From contig NC_050734.1 in NCBI RefSeq assembly GCF_014133895.1, positions 434,001-498,000 on the forward strand: DNA of 64,000 bases. The letters run 5' to 3'. Of this stretch, positions 1 to 9,979 are shown piece after piece; the stretch's first letter is position 1; every line of letters begins with the position of its first letter. The notes under the pieces were generated by a model, which worked only from the letters and a program-made list of their open reading frames with translations, was not told the origin of the DNA and ran no database searches. This stretch comes from Torulaspora globosa (lineage: Eukaryota > Ascomycota > Saccharomycetes > Saccharomycetales > Saccharomycetaceae). A program made the position numbers and the translations under genes.

Positions 1-792
1 TTCCTGCTCATTAAGGCCGTCAATTATTGACAGTAGCTCCATTCCACCATGGTCATTCTCACCATTCTCCTCATCAACCCCGCCTTCAGATGGATTTGAA
101 ACGGGTTCCTGGCTCGGCAGTTCGAAGTCTTCCGGTAAAAATATCGATTCTCTCCTCGAGCTCTTTCGCCTTTTCCTCCTTGCAGCGTTTTCTTCTTGAT
201 TAGCAGCACTGTCGCCATTGCTTGCAGACGCTTCCAGCTCAGGTGCGCCAATCACTTGATTAGCCGCGTCTAAAAACTGAATGCTATTAGCTGACTTATT
301 GTCTCCTTGCGACGAGCCCAGGCTTCGTCTTTTTCGCAGTATAGACCTCAATTGGCCAGATTTATCGGAACAAGTGAGACCTTCCTTGGCCCTAACACTG
401 TCAAACATAAGAAAAATCTCCTCAACTCTATGCGATATCCCACTTTCCAGAACATCCAACTGTTCACTCAGTCTTCTCTTGTAATTCATCTCTCCAATTG
501 ACACCTTGGATCGAAGTGTCACATTTTCCTGAACCAACTCGCTTATCTTGTTTTCAATCTCACTAAGCTTCACCATCAGCGAAGAATTGGCCCTCGCTAG
601 CTGCGTGTTCTGCTGCGAATAACTCGCTTTAATTGCTTCCACCTTATTCTTCTGGAAGTCCATCAGATTTTGCAGTTCCTGAATCTGAGGAATACTCTCG
701 CCATTGTTCGCGGCTACCGTCATCTCGCCAGCTCCCTCAACTTTGCCGCCGTCACCATTATCTTTTGTTTTTCTTCTCAATGTCCTCGCCAT
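1..792 (-). CDS. SGO1: Shugoshin, 3' end cut by window edge
   Basis: Shugoshin protects centromeric cohesion and senses lack of tension between sister kinetochores. The frame is open from the ATG at 790-792 down to base 1, so only the first 264 residues are visible. Residues about 35-130 form the family's N-terminal coiled coil, with the block SELVQENVTLRSK near residues 84-96 matching the S. cerevisiae protein as I recall it. A basic cluster (RRKRRKSSRR) follows near residue 205. The C-terminal SGO motif that binds phosphorylated H2A lies outside the window. The gene is divergent from DAD2 with about 256 bp between the two starts. S. cerevisiae orthologue YOR073W. Confidence 0.88.
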   Translation of the reverse strand, partial: MARTLRRKTKDNGDGGKVEGAGEMTVAANNGESIPQIQELQNLMDFQKNKVEAIKASYSQQNTQLARANSSLMVKLSEIENKISELVQENVTLRSKVSIGEMNYKRRLSEQLDVLESGISHRVEEIFLMFDSVRAKEGLTCSDKSGQLRSILRKRRSLGSSQGDNKSANSIQFLDAANQVIGAPELEASASNGDSAANQEENAARRKRRKSSRRESIFLPEDFELPSQEPVSNPSEGGVDEENGENDHGGMELLSIIDGLNEQE

Positions 793-1048
793 CCTTCCAA
801 TGCATTCACACACCGGTTGCAACCCTCTATAGCGCCTATATAGGTCTTCCAGACGTGGATCTCTGCAATAGAGCCGCTGCTTAGCGTCTCTTTTGTGTTT
901 ACCAAAGGTGTATGTTTGTTTATGTCTGCTATAAGAGCATCGGGCAAACGATCATCCGGAACGGCCGATATTGTTAAACCCATCGAAGATAACTGAAGAG
1001 CCATTAGAAGACCATTGAAGCACATTGTGGTACTCTGACGCCGGGAGG

Positions 1049-1402
1049 ATGTCGATGGAAAGTCAGATTGCCTTAAAGAAGAGGGAGCTCGAAGCTCTGA
1101 AGCGAATCACGTCGTTGACCGATGAGATGAAACAACAATTGGATGGATTGGCCGGCCAAGTTCGTCAAATGGAGAGTAATGCTGAGACGGTATCGGAGGT
1201 CATGAGAAACTGGAATTCAATCATGAGGTCTATATCGCAAGCAGGATTGAGTCTTTTACAGTACGCCGAGGGTGACTACGAAGTTGGTGCCTGGGCTCCA
1301 GAGGCTAGGGAAAACGACGGCTCGCAGAGTAGAGAGCCTACGAGAACGACTCCGTTGCCGGAGACTTTGGTGAGGATCAGGGTGGATGAGACGGAGAATT
1401 AG
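1049..1402 (+). CDS. DAD2: DASH/Dam1 complex subunit Dad2
   Basis: Small subunit of the ten-protein DASH ring that couples kinetochores to spindle microtubules. The 117-residue product starts with a heptad-like coiled coil (KKRELEALKRITSLTDEM), carries the conserved block NWNSIMRSISQAGLSLLQYA, and ends with LPETLVRIRVDE. All three are hallmarks of Dad2. I chose the ATG at 1049; the frame is open upstream to a TTG at 1025, and a second ATG lies two codons downstream at 1055. The gene converges on NUP133 with 48 bp between stops, the same pairing as YKR083C-YKR082W in S. cerevisiae. Confidence 0.93.
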   Translation: MSMESQIALKKRELEALKRITSLTDEMKQQLDGLAGQVRQMESNAETVSEVMRNWNSIMRSISQAGLSLLQYAEGDYEVGAWAPEARENDGSQSREPTRTTPLPETLVRIRVDETEN

Positions 1403-1450
1403 GGGTTTTTGGCATGTTTGTTTAAATACAACAGTTAAACGTATATCGCG

Positions 1451-4400
1451 CTAACAATACTCGACTGTGTTTGATTCATAGTTTACTGGACATTTGTTGC
1501 CGCTTGCTTCAAGGGCAGTGCCGATAATAGATTTAATGCGATCTTCAAAGTCATGCCCGTGTTGCTGTACAGACTCAAGTTCTTTTTCGAGGATTGCGTG
1601 GATCTTATCAAGGTTGACGTCGAGGCCCTGGTACAGCTCGGTTAAATAGGCCTTGTTCAAGAGGGCTCTATCAGTAAGCAATTCCAAACTTGGTAGGGGA
1701 CAGCCAGAGACATATAATTCTTCTTCGAAAAATCTTCTTAGGACGCGATATAGCACTGTTTGAGTTGCGTCTGTAACATTGGACCATTGGTGTTCGGTTA
1801 AAACGCACCTTCTCCAGACGGTCGAAATTAAAAAGCGTTTGGTTTCATGAGATAGCGTATTGTTTTCGAAAGCGAGCAACTTCAGAGCACAATATGGTGC
1901 CTCGGCGTCATTGAGCATCGAGTACATCTCTACGATTAACTCTAGTTTCAAGCAGTTTTTCGCCTTGAGTTTTTCTGCTAACAAGGCAAACACTGAGTCT
2001 AGCTCAGTGTGCTCGAATCTTGAAGCGATTTTTATTCCTATTTCGCTTATCCTGTGGAACAAATCATTCTGACCGTCTATGATATCTAAGTCCTCTTGTA
2101 TTCTGTTTATCTTGGTATCGTTTAGCTGTCCATTATCTTGGACTAATGCGCTCAGTTTGGCAATGCTTAAGTGGAACTGCCGCTTGCCTACCGACTCTTT
2201 CAGACCCGCGTCTCCAACGGCAATTTGAGATAGCGTATTTGTGGCTTGATCGTACCTCTCATCTAGTATGTCTTGTATCCAGGCAACATCGCCGTACTGT
2301 TCTGAACTTCCTAGAAATCTCAATAAGAATGTATGTTGTTCTGGGAAACGAGTGAAAAGCTCCTTTAGCTTATTGTGCTCAACATAATAGTTGAAAAGAG
2401 TGGCGGCGAATTCATAGCCCATTTTACTGAAGTATTTGTCGTAGACATCTTTTGAACTGCTGAAGTCTAAAGTCTCTAGCGTTTCTACCAAAGATCCCAT
2501 ATCATTGTAGAAGTCGGCAATCTGTATGGAAAATTCCTGTAGACCATATTCGCATAAGACCTGTGCCCAGCTCAGGTGATTGCTTTCATACAGAACCTGA
2601 ATCTCATTGTACAAAGGAGATTCTTTACGATTTTCACTCTCGTTGAACCACAAATTTGCCTGATGAAAACAGTAATATAAAATCTTTATCATAACAATGA
2701 GCCACTGTTCTTCTTTTTCTGTAACGGTCGTTAGAGAAAATTTGAAATCAAAAAAGATGCTATTCACAGCTTTTAGGATTCTGAGATTCGAAAACCATGG
2801 TAGTTCCCGGTTCAATTCTAAGGGATCCAAATTAAGCGTACCATACCTTAAAACTCTTTCACCTTGATCCAAAACGGCATCATAAAAACAGTTACTCAAG
2901 AAGAGGGCAGTCTCAACTCGGAAGGTGTCAGATGCCAATGAGGCTGAACGGGTCGCAACCTCACTCAAAAACTCAGTGAAAAGATGAGGAAACTTGTCCA
3001 AATGATTGCGCACTAAGTCTTCCATTTTTAAACCATTTTCGCAGCCTGATAAAATATAACTCCAGATGCCAGCTAGATCTGATGATCTCTCCAGTATCTC
3101 AAGCAAGCTGTAACAGCACTTCATTATCTCATATCTTTCCAAAAGATCTAACTTAGTGAAGGGCGATATTTTGTAGTTGAAATTATCAGAAACAAAGTTT
3201 AGCAAGTTATCGTACAGTTCCATCCGTAGCCTTAGATGCTGGCCCAAGGTATTCAACATAGGCGGGATGTACTTGCCTGTCGAAAAGAAAATTTCGTTGC
3301 CCGACGACCTTAGATCCTTCTCAACTTCCTCGTTTTCTAAAGTCAGCTCTTTCGGAAGATTAAACTCGATGGGACTAGAATAAACTTTCGAAAAATACAC
3401 GGCCTGGTCAATATGGGATTTGATGAATCCTATGTCGTCCGAATTGGCAGTTTCACCTTTATCGATGAGGCTTATCTCAAATACGCTGATTTGGTTGTCC
3501 ATAAGATATAAAGACTCTGAGTTAAAACCAGAACCGATGATTTTGACGTCACTGCGAAAACTTATTATGTCTTCCCATTTTCTTCTAAACGAGTATGTCG
3601 AATCTAGATTGGAGCTCACCTGGGTCAGAACGACTGCGTCAGAAAACAGTATGAACACCGTTGTTGTCGGTCTTGTTTCGGCTTCGAGGCTACTGGGAAC
3701 ATACAACTGAGGTTTATGACTATCATCGAAGGGCAAAACATACGTGTTTAGTCGATAGGTGGAAAAGATAGTAAAACTTTTGGTCTTCTCGTCCAGTAAT
3801 ATGGTTGTTAAAATGTAATATGTTTCTTTATCGTTTTGTATGCTTGAAAGAATCAAATGAGCGGACGCTAAGTCCGCAAAAAGAGGATGCGAGTCAAGTA
3901 TCTGCAAAGTGCCATGGGCAAATGGATAGAGATCCTGTAAGGAGTCCAATATTTGCTGGAAGACGTTCACTTCCACCCTCCTGAAGCAATTGATGCCAAC
4001 CGACAGATGCCATGTCTGGAAATTTCCCTCTTTTGTCACCACATAAATCAATCTTTCTCCTCTTCCAACTATCGGACCATTTTTCACCGATATAACCTCT
4101 TTATATCTGCTGAACGAACGGAATAGAAGCCCTCGCTGGGACTTAATGAGCTGCTGTTTCAGCTGCACCTTTGGTTTACCAGATGAGTCCCTTATTGTTG
4201 CGAACAAGACTCTTCCAAAAGACGTTGCTATAACAATCCCTGCAGGCTCACAATTTGTAGCAATGGTGACAGTCTCGCCATCTTTGAGATGCAGATTCAA
4301 CGAGTGCGCTTTGTTTTTCGACAGTTGTAAATGTAGGTTGTTTATCGACTCGATATCTTCGTAGTATATGAATTCGCTGTTTTTCCGGTGTATGATGCAA

Positions 4401-4906
4401 ACACCACCGGAGGAGCCTGCAGAGCCATCAATAAGCATCTGAGTCGACTCGTCTATGGCTGATGGACGTGTAAATAAACACTTTGGTGCCACATTTAGTA
4501 CCTCATGTTCTTGATGCAGGGGGATTCGAGAGACATTAACATGTTTTTGGGTCGAATGGTAATCCCAGATGTACAGATTGTTGACGTCGCCAACAAGAGC
4601 TTTTCCAAGAAAAGTATCCACGACTCCTTCTATCTTGTCGCCCTCTAGCGGCCGCGACGACAGGTCAGGCGCCAGCCTCTTTACCACGTACTTATCATTC
4701 TCGGTAAGAATCCTCTCATTATTGAAGCGGCCCTGGCTGTGATGACATTCATTGGAACTCTCCATTAAAGAACTGTAATACCCACTAGTACTAGCGTTGT
4801 TTAGCACCGAGTTAGTGCTATCATCGGCCTCAACATCGTTCTCAGGCAACGCGGCGGAAGTGTCAATCTCCTTCCTTAGCTGAAACAAAGGACGGCCCGC
4901 ACTCAT
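1451..4906 (-). CDS. NUP133: Nucleoporin Nup133
   Basis: Component of the Y-shaped (Nup84) coat complex of the nuclear pore, needed for pore distribution and mRNA export. The product is 1151 residues, about the length of the S. cerevisiae protein. The N-terminal half, after a polar Ser/Asn-rich leader of about 70 residues, has the alternating beta pattern expected of a seven-bladed propeller. The C-terminal half (from about residue 530) is helical and ends in a Tyr/Cys tail. It starts at an ATG at 4904-4906 and is divergent from RPF2. Orthologue YKR082W. Identification rests on overall resemblance, length and conserved neighbours. Confidence 0.9.
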   Translation of the reverse strand: MSAGRPLFQLRKEIDTSAALPENDVEADDSTNSVLNNASTSGYYSSLMESSNECHHSQGRFNNERILTENDKYVVKRLAPDLSSRPLEGDKIEGVVDTFLGKALVGDVNNLYIWDYHSTQKHVNVSRIPLHQEHEVLNVAPKCLFTRPSAIDESTQMLIDGSAGSSGGVCIIHRKNSEFIYYEDIESINNLHLQLSKNKAHSLNLHLKDGETVTIATNCEPAGIVIATSFGRVLFATIRDSSGKPKVQLKQQLIKSQRGLLFRSFSRYKEVISVKNGPIVGRGERLIYVVTKEGNFQTWHLSVGINCFRRVEVNVFQQILDSLQDLYPFAHGTLQILDSHPLFADLASAHLILSSIQNDKETYYILTTILLDEKTKSFTIFSTYRLNTYVLPFDDSHKPQLYVPSSLEAETRPTTTVFILFSDAVVLTQVSSNLDSTYSFRRKWEDIISFRSDVKIIGSGFNSESLYLMDNQISVFEISLIDKGETANSDDIGFIKSHIDQAVYFSKVYSSPIEFNLPKELTLENEEVEKDLRSSGNEIFFSTGKYIPPMLNTLGQHLRLRMELYDNLLNFVSDNFNYKISPFTKLDLLERYEIMKCCYSLLEILERSSDLAGIWSYILSGCENGLKMEDLVRNHLDKFPHLFTEFLSEVATRSASLASDTFRVETALFLSNCFYDAVLDQGERVLRYGTLNLDPLELNRELPWFSNLRILKAVNSIFFDFKFSLTTVTEKEEQWLIVMIKILYYCFHQANLWFNESENRKESPLYNEIQVLYESNHLSWAQVLCEYGLQEFSIQIADFYNDMGSLVETLETLDFSSSKDVYDKYFSKMGYEFAATLFNYYVEHNKLKELFTRFPEQHTFLLRFLGSSEQYGDVAWIQDILDERYDQATNTLSQIAVGDAGLKESVGKRQFHLSIAKLSALVQDNGQLNDTKINRIQEDLDIIDGQNDLFHRISEIGIKIASRFEHTELDSVFALLAEKLKAKNCLKLELIVEMYSMLNDAEAPYCALKLLAFENNTLSHETKRFLISTVWRRCVLTEHQWSNVTDATQTVLYRVLRRFFEEELYVSGCPLPSLELLTDRALLNKAYLTELYQGLDVNLDKIHAILEKELESVQQHGHDFEDRIKSIIGTALEASGNKCPVNYESNTVEYC

Positions 4907-5093
4907 TTCTACTTCCTGGAAAGATGGTCACGGCGTCAATTATTAGCCCCAAATAGCTTCGAAACTGGCTTCACGTATCCTTACTACGGTCGACAACTTA
5001 TGGATTAGTGCCTTCAGACGCCGAATTCTTCGTAAAGGCTTTATTTGGAATCGCTTGTGACGATCGGTAAATATCATCATGTACGACACAATG

Positions 5094-5138
5094 AAATTTT
5101 TCAATAAGCTCATCGCAACTAAAAACAAAGCTCATCGC
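5094..5138 (-). promoter_or_regulatory. RRPE-like and two PAC motifs upstream of RPF2
   Basis: The 307-bp NUP133-RPF2 divergent spacer carries AAATTTTTCA (5094-5103, ten of eleven bases of the reverse RRPE motif) followed by two copies of CTCATCGC (5109-5116 and 5131-5138). CTCATCGC is the reverse complement of the PAC motif GCGATGAG. In S. cerevisiae RRPE and PAC mark ribosome-biogenesis genes and bind Stb3 and Dot6/Tod6. They lie 76-120 bp before the RPF2 ATG. No other element is evident in this spacer. Confidence 0.75.
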
Positions 5139-5213
5139 TAGACCAGAAAGCTATTAAGAAGGCCCAATTGCTCGTTTGGGTTCCGATTAGTGCTTTGATC
5201 TGTACGGGATAGG

Positions 5214-6275
5214 ATGATTAGAACCGTCAAACCAAAGAATGCGAGGTCCAAGAGGGCTCTCAAAGAAAGAGAGTCTAAATTGGTTGAAAACGTCAAACAG
5301 GCGCTTTTCATCCCAGGGCAAACATCTTCGAAGCTTTTGCACGATGTGATGGTGGACCTGGGTGCTTTGAAGAAACCAGATATCAAAAGATTTGGTAAAA
5401 ATAACAATATTCGTCCCTTCGAGGATCATACGCCTTTAGAGTTCTTCAGCGAAAAGAACGACTGCTCGTTGATGGTCCTAGCGACCAGTTCCAAAAAGCG
5501 TAAGAATAACCTGACGTTCGTACGTACATTTGGTTATAAAGTTTATGACATGATTGAACTGCTCATCGCGGAAAATTACAAGCTACTGTCGGATTTTAGG
5601 AAGCAAACCTTTGCCATCGGCATAAAGCCGATGTTTTCCTTCCAGGGTTCAGCGTTTGACACTCACCCCGTTTACAAACATGTGAAATCGCTGTTCTTGG
5701 ACTTCTTCAGAGGAACCGTGACAGATCTGCAGGATGTGGCAGGTCTGCAATATGTGATATCTGTGACGATTCAAGGTGACTTTCAAGACGGTGAGCCGCT
5801 ACCTAATGTTTTGTTTCGTGTGTACAGATTGAGAAGCTACAAAAGTGAGCAAGGCGGGCGTAAGTTGCCTAGAGTTGAGTTGGAAGAGACTGGTCCCCGT
5901 CTCGATTTCAAGATCGGTAGGATCCACTCACCATCTGCTGAGATGGAGAAGGAAGCATTCAAGAAAGCTAAACAGTTAGAAATGAAGACGCCCAAGAACG
6001 TCGAGACTGACCTGATGGGTGACAAGCTGGGGAGAATACATATGGGTAAGCAAGATCTCGGGAAACTGCAGACAAGAAAGATGAAGGGTTTGAAATCCCG
6101 ATTCGATCAGGACGACCAAGACGAGATGGAGGATTACATAAATGATAATGAGGAAGGGCTGAATCATGTCAAACGCGACAACGATGAAGTCGATGACGAC
6201 ACATACGGTGAAGATTTCGTCACTGCACCAGATATCGAAGAAGATCAGCCAGCCGCCAAGAAACAAAAGAAATAG
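5214..6275 (+). CDS. RPF2: Ribosome biogenesis factor Rpf2 (Brix domain)
   Basis: Nucleolar assembly factor that, with Rrs1, loads the 5S rRNP into pre-60S particles. The 353-residue product opens with a basic leader (TVKPKNARSKRALKERESKL). The Brix domain spans roughly residues 25-240 with the conserved pieces LFIPGQTSSKLLHDV, DLGALKKPD and PFED. An acidic/basic tail ends in AAKKQKK. Length is close to the S. cerevisiae 344 residues. Start is the ATG at 5214. It converges on MTD1 (68 bp between stops), as YKR081C-YKR080W do in S. cerevisiae. The promoter carries PAC and RRPE-like motifs. Confidence 0.95.
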   Translation: MIRTVKPKNARSKRALKERESKLVENVKQALFIPGQTSSKLLHDVMVDLGALKKPDIKRFGKNNNIRPFEDHTPLEFFSEKNDCSLMVLATSSKKRKNNLTFVRTFGYKVYDMIELLIAENYKLLSDFRKQTFAIGIKPMFSFQGSAFDTHPVYKHVKSLFLDFFRGTVTDLQDVAGLQYVISVTIQGDFQDGEPLPNVLFRVYRLRSYKSEQGGRKLPRVELEETGPRLDFKIGRIHSPSAEMEKEAFKKAKQLEMKTPKNVETDLMGDKLGRIHMGKQDLGKLQTRKMKGLKSRFDQDDQDEMEDYINDNEEGLNHVKRDNDEVDDDTYGEDFVTAPDIEEDQPAAKKQKK

Positions 6276-6343
6276 TTTATCAACCAATATTTCCGTCTGT
6301 ATCATACATATTAAACAATGAATCTAGAAGATTTCTTTCTCCC

Positions 6344-7321
6344 TCAGTTCTTTGCCTTGAGCTTTTCGGTGTTTTCGATGAGTCTCAGCATATTTCTCAG
6401 TAGCATGGAGATAGTGACTTTACCGGTCATTGGGACATACAAGGACGCCTTTTTCTTCACACTATCGTCAAAATTCTTGCTCGAGGAGAAATTTATACAC
6501 ACCGCACCGTCTGGGATATACTCCGTTGGGAACTTGTATTTTTCGGAGGGCACACCAGTGATGATGACATCTGCGTCCGAGCAGCATTCCTTCAATAGTG
6601 CATCAGAGTAAGGGCCCAAGTCTTCAACATGGTGTTTGGTGAATTTCAAGCTCTCTCCACGAGTGAATTTCTGCACATTGTTGACATCAACAGAGTACAC
6701 TATAGCGCCGTCATTTGCCAACAGTGCAGCCAGCGGTCTACCGACAATTTCAGACCTGTTCACCACAACACACTTCTTACCGTAAAGTCTGTTTCCCTCA
6801 GGCAAAAGAGTGTTGTAGATTTTCAGATACTCAAGAATCTTGACGATCGCCAACGGCGTACAAGGCAAAATGGACTTCAGCTGCTTCTCCTCGTCCAAAA
6901 ACCTCACGTTGTGGTACATGTTTTGGTAGTATACATGGTTGAGACCCTCCACGTCCTTCTCTCTAGCAACAACTTGCTGCAAGTACTGGTCCTGTGCATT
7001 GCCAAAAATTGGGTAATAAACCATTATCCCGTCTACGGAGTCATCTCTGTTAGCCTCTATGATCGCCTCCTCTAAAAAGTCCTTATCATCAATTCTTCTC
7101 AATTCATAACGAAACCCCATCGATTCACAGGTCTTCTTAGTCCAAGATGCGTACATCTCGGCAGCCGGATCGCCGTTGGCAAGAAACCCAACCAAAAGCG
7201 GACCCTGGGGTCGTATGTCCTTCATAGTCTCGACCTTTTTCGTAATCTCATCAGCGTATTCCTTGGCAACCTTCGACGCCAGAATGGTTGCCCCAGGTTT
7301 CACAGCATCAGATTCAGACAT
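6344..7321 (-). CDS. MTD1: NAD-dependent 5,10-methylenetetrahydrofolate dehydrogenase
   Basis: Cytosolic monofunctional enzyme that oxidises 5,10-methylene-THF to 5,10-methenyl-THF with NAD, linking one-carbon units to purine synthesis. The 325-residue product has the FolD-family blocks GPLLVGFLANGDPAAEMYA, LPCTPLAIVKILEYL and VVNRSEIVGRPLAALL (the Rossmann NAD site). The C-terminal block ends in TGKVTISMLLRNM. The start is the ATG at 7319-7321 (MSESDAVKPG); the frame runs four codons further to a TTG, but S. cerevisiae Mtd1 also begins with MS. Orthologue YKR080W. Confidence 0.95.
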   Translation of the reverse strand: MSESDAVKPGATILASKVAKEYADEITKKVETMKDIRPQGPLLVGFLANGDPAAEMYASWTKKTCESMGFRYELRRIDDKDFLEEAIIEANRDDSVDGIMVYYPIFGNAQDQYLQQVVAREKDVEGLNHVYYQNMYHNVRFLDEEKQLKSILPCTPLAIVKILEYLKIYNTLLPEGNRLYGKKCVVVNRSEIVGRPLAALLANDGAIVYSVDVNNVQKFTRGESLKFTKHHVEDLGPYSDALLKECCSDADVIITGVPSEKYKFPTEYIPDGAVCINFSSSKNFDDSVKKKASLYVPMTGKVTISMLLRNMLRLIENTEKLKAKN

Positions 7322-7774
7322 TTCACGCTCCAAAACTTCTCACAAAAGATATGAATAGTCTCACGTATAGAATTGCTGTCCAAACACAAGTGCAATTAAG
7401 ACCAGAGCCGCTTAAATAACCTTCTAAAAACACCGTTAAGACACCTTTGCTCATCATTTGTGATGTCCTTGAAGGCCATTCTCTTAATTAATTGACCGAA
7501 GTCAGAAAAAAAAAATCACGTGATTTTTCTAAATGTTGCAATAAGCTTCAAGAATGATCTCTGGAGCTCTGTAGAGGTCCATAATGGTCTCAGAAGGCCG
7601 CTATTGGTCTTCTTCATTCATGTTCTCTTCTTGTATTGTAGAAGCGCGCCGGTTTATCGATGCGAAGTGTCAGCTTAAAGGATTCCAATCGGCTTATGAA
7701 TGCAACAATATAAGGCTGAAAAGGAGGTTCCGCGAGGTTAGAGCGAGTTTATTCGTCACGGTGGCATTGGAAGT
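7322..7774. promoter_or_regulatory. MTD1-GYP1 divergent spacer with Cbf1-type E-box
   Basis: This 453-bp spacer separates two divergent starts. It contains an A-run followed by a perfect TCACGTGA palindrome at 7516-7523, the Cbf1-type E-box with its preferred flanks. I see no coding segment; the short open frame at 7584-7784 has no recognisable product and overlaps the GYP1 start. No tRNA or snoRNA was recognised. Confidence 0.5.
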
Positions 7775-9589
7775 ATGGGGCTGAGATCAAGCTCGAAAGA
7801 AATGCGCCAGAAGGAGCACGGTGGAGATTCGGGTCAATTGCATAGGAATAATAGTGGCACAAACTTGGTTAGTACATTGATGAAATCTTGGAAGATATCT
7901 TCGTTGCAGTCGCCGTCTCCGCAACGCAATTCCGTAAGTTCGCTGGATACATCTATGGGGGCCGATGGGAATTTTGATGCGATGTCGAGACAGCAAATGA
8001 GTGCTAGGAGCAACTCAAACTGCTCGCCGTTGAGATATGTGAGTCCTGGTAGAAGCTCTGGTGGCGGTAGCGGAAGCCGCAGCGAGAGCCCTCGGACCTC
8101 CAGGAGTCACGGATCTCGCCTCAATCATGGCAGTGGAAATAACGGGAGTGGAAAAAAGAGTGTTAGATACTTCAAGGACTTGGACGAAGATTGGAGCGCA
8201 GTGATAGATGACTACAATATGCCCATTCCTGTGATAGCGAACGGGGGCGTGGCGTCGCCGACGACGCCAAAACTGACCAGAGCATCCTCGATGACTTCTA
8301 CGCCTAACAACTCCAGCTCGAATGTGGCGACAAAGAACGGCAGAACTTCATTTTCGTATCCACAGTTGCCGCAGTTGCAAAAATCATATAGTTCTGAGCT
8401 GAGGTCTCAGCTGGAGCTGGAAAATGAGCGGGATGCGCAGGAATTGAGCGCCATCATGCAGCGAATAGCGAAGTTCGATGCAATCCTTAAGAACAAACAT
8501 ATTATAAATCAGCAAGAGCTAAGGCAAATCAGCTGGAATGGCATTCCGAAGCTTCATAGAAGCGTGGTTTGGAAGCTTTTGATTGGATATCTCCCGGCGA
8601 ACTCCAAGCGACAAGAACCGTTGTTGCGGAGGAAACGTAAGGAGTATCGCGATGGTTTGGCTCATACTTTCTCCAGCCAACATTCCAGAGATATTCCAAC
8701 TTGGCATCAGATTGAGATAGACGTGCCAAGAACTAACCCTCATATACCATTGTACCAATTCGAATCTGTGCAGAAAAGCCTCCAATGCATCCTTTATCTG
8801 TGGGCCATCAGACACCCTACAAGCGGATACGTTCAGGGGATCAACGACTTGGTGACCCCGTTTTATCAGACGTTTTTAACTGAATATATGCCGAAGTCGC
8901 AGATAGATGATGTGGAGAAGCTGGATCCCGAGTCTTACATGAGTCCCGAACAGCTGAGAGATGTAGAGGCAGACACTTTTTGGTGCCTCACCAAGCTTCT
9001 CGAACAAATCACCGACAACTATATCCATGGGCAGCCTGGGATCCTAAGACAGGTGAAAAATTTACAACAGCTAGTCAAAAGAATCGATAGAGACCTGTAC
9101 GATCACTTCAAAAAGGAGAATGTTGAATTCATTCAGTTTGCATTCAGGTGGATGAACTGCCTCCTCATGAGAGAATTCCAGATGAGCGCTGTAGTAAGGA
9201 TGTGGGATACCTACCTATCCGAGACATCAGTGGAGACTTCAGGATCATCTACAGATCTCATGCCGCCGCATACTCCGACTGAACCGATCAGGGCCACTTT
9301 TCAGTCTCCTGTCAAGGAATTTGCGTCACCTACGTCGTCCTCGGGCACTGCCGGCGACGAGGTGCCCAAGATGCGCCAGTCGTCACTTAACGAGTTTCAT
9401 GTGTTCGTGTGTGCAGCATTTCTAGTCAAATGGAGCGATCAGCTTCTCGAGATGGATTTTCAAGAGATCATAACCTTTTTACAGAACCCTCCTACTAAAG
9501 ATTGGAAAGAAAGTGACATAGAAATGTTGCTCGGCGAAGCTTACATTTGGCAATCTCTCTATAAAGATGCAACCTCCCATTGGCAATAG
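7775..9589 (+). CDS. GYP1: Rab GTPase-activating protein Gyp1 (TBC domain)
   Basis: Cis-Golgi GAP acting on Ypt1 and other Rabs in vesicle transport. The 604-residue product has a Ser/Gly/Asn-rich N-terminal third, then a TBC domain from about residue 250 to 560. Both catalytic fingers are visible: IEIDVPRT with arginine 319, and GYVQG with glutamine 354. A low-complexity Ser/Pro/Thr insert near residues 485-525 interrupts the C-terminal part of the domain. It ends in the block LLGEAYIWQSLYKDATSHWQ. Start is the ATG at 7775. Orthologue YOR070C. Confidence 0.93.
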   Translation: MGLRSSSKEMRQKEHGGDSGQLHRNNSGTNLVSTLMKSWKISSLQSPSPQRNSVSSLDTSMGADGNFDAMSRQQMSARSNSNCSPLRYVSPGRSSGGGSGSRSESPRTSRSHGSRLNHGSGNNGSGKKSVRYFKDLDEDWSAVIDDYNMPIPVIANGGVASPTTPKLTRASSMTSTPNNSSSNVATKNGRTSFSYPQLPQLQKSYSSELRSQLELENERDAQELSAIMQRIAKFDAILKNKHIINQQELRQISWNGIPKLHRSVVWKLLIGYLPANSKRQEPLLRRKRKEYRDGLAHTFSSQHSRDIPTWHQIEIDVPRTNPHIPLYQFESVQKSLQCILYLWAIRHPTSGYVQGINDLVTPFYQTFLTEYMPKSQIDDVEKLDPESYMSPEQLRDVEADTFWCLTKLLEQITDNYIHGQPGILRQVKNLQQLVKRIDRDLYDHFKKENVEFIQFAFRWMNCLLMREFQMSAVVRMWDTYLSETSVETSGSSTDLMPPHTPTEPIRATFQSPVKEFASPTSSSGTAGDEVPKMRQSSLNEFHVFVCAAFLVKWSDQLLEMDFQEIITFLQNPPTKDWKESDIEMLLGEAYIWQSLYKDATSHWQ

Positions 9590-9781
9590 CCTCTCTGGTT
9601 GGGACTGTTCTTAGTTGCCATATAAACTCTACCAATAACTCATCGAATTATGAATTTTTTTGGCAAACAATCACTCTAAGAGCATACATAGCACGCAAAC
9701 ACAATATGTAGACGTAGCACTGACCTGTAACTTCCGATCCGACTTTAGCGACGTTTTGAAGGTTTTCTGGTATCATCCTAG

Positions 9782-9979
9782 CTATCCAATTTCTGCATAG
9801 CAGCTATCATAGGAGAAGCGTTCAAGGTGTGGTCGCTCATTAAATCGCCTGCGCAGTCATCGACGCCAAGAATACCCAACTGCTCCCTCTACCGAACGGC
9901 TCTGAAGTCGAAACCATCTATAGGCAGAAACTTCTCCCTTAAGACAGAACGGAAAGAGGAAAGAGCACGGATATCGTCC
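9782..9979 (+). other. In-frame ATG-less leader upstream of TRZ1
   Basis: From the TAG at 9779-9781 to the TRZ1 ATG at 9980 the reading frame is open for 66 codons without a stop and without an ATG. Its second half is rich in Arg, Lys and Ser and has almost no acidic residue until the last dozen codons, as in a mitochondrial presequence. A GTG at 9827 and other near-cognate codons could serve as starts. The rest of the 390-bp GYP1-TRZ1 spacer shows nothing else I recognise. Confidence 0.4.
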
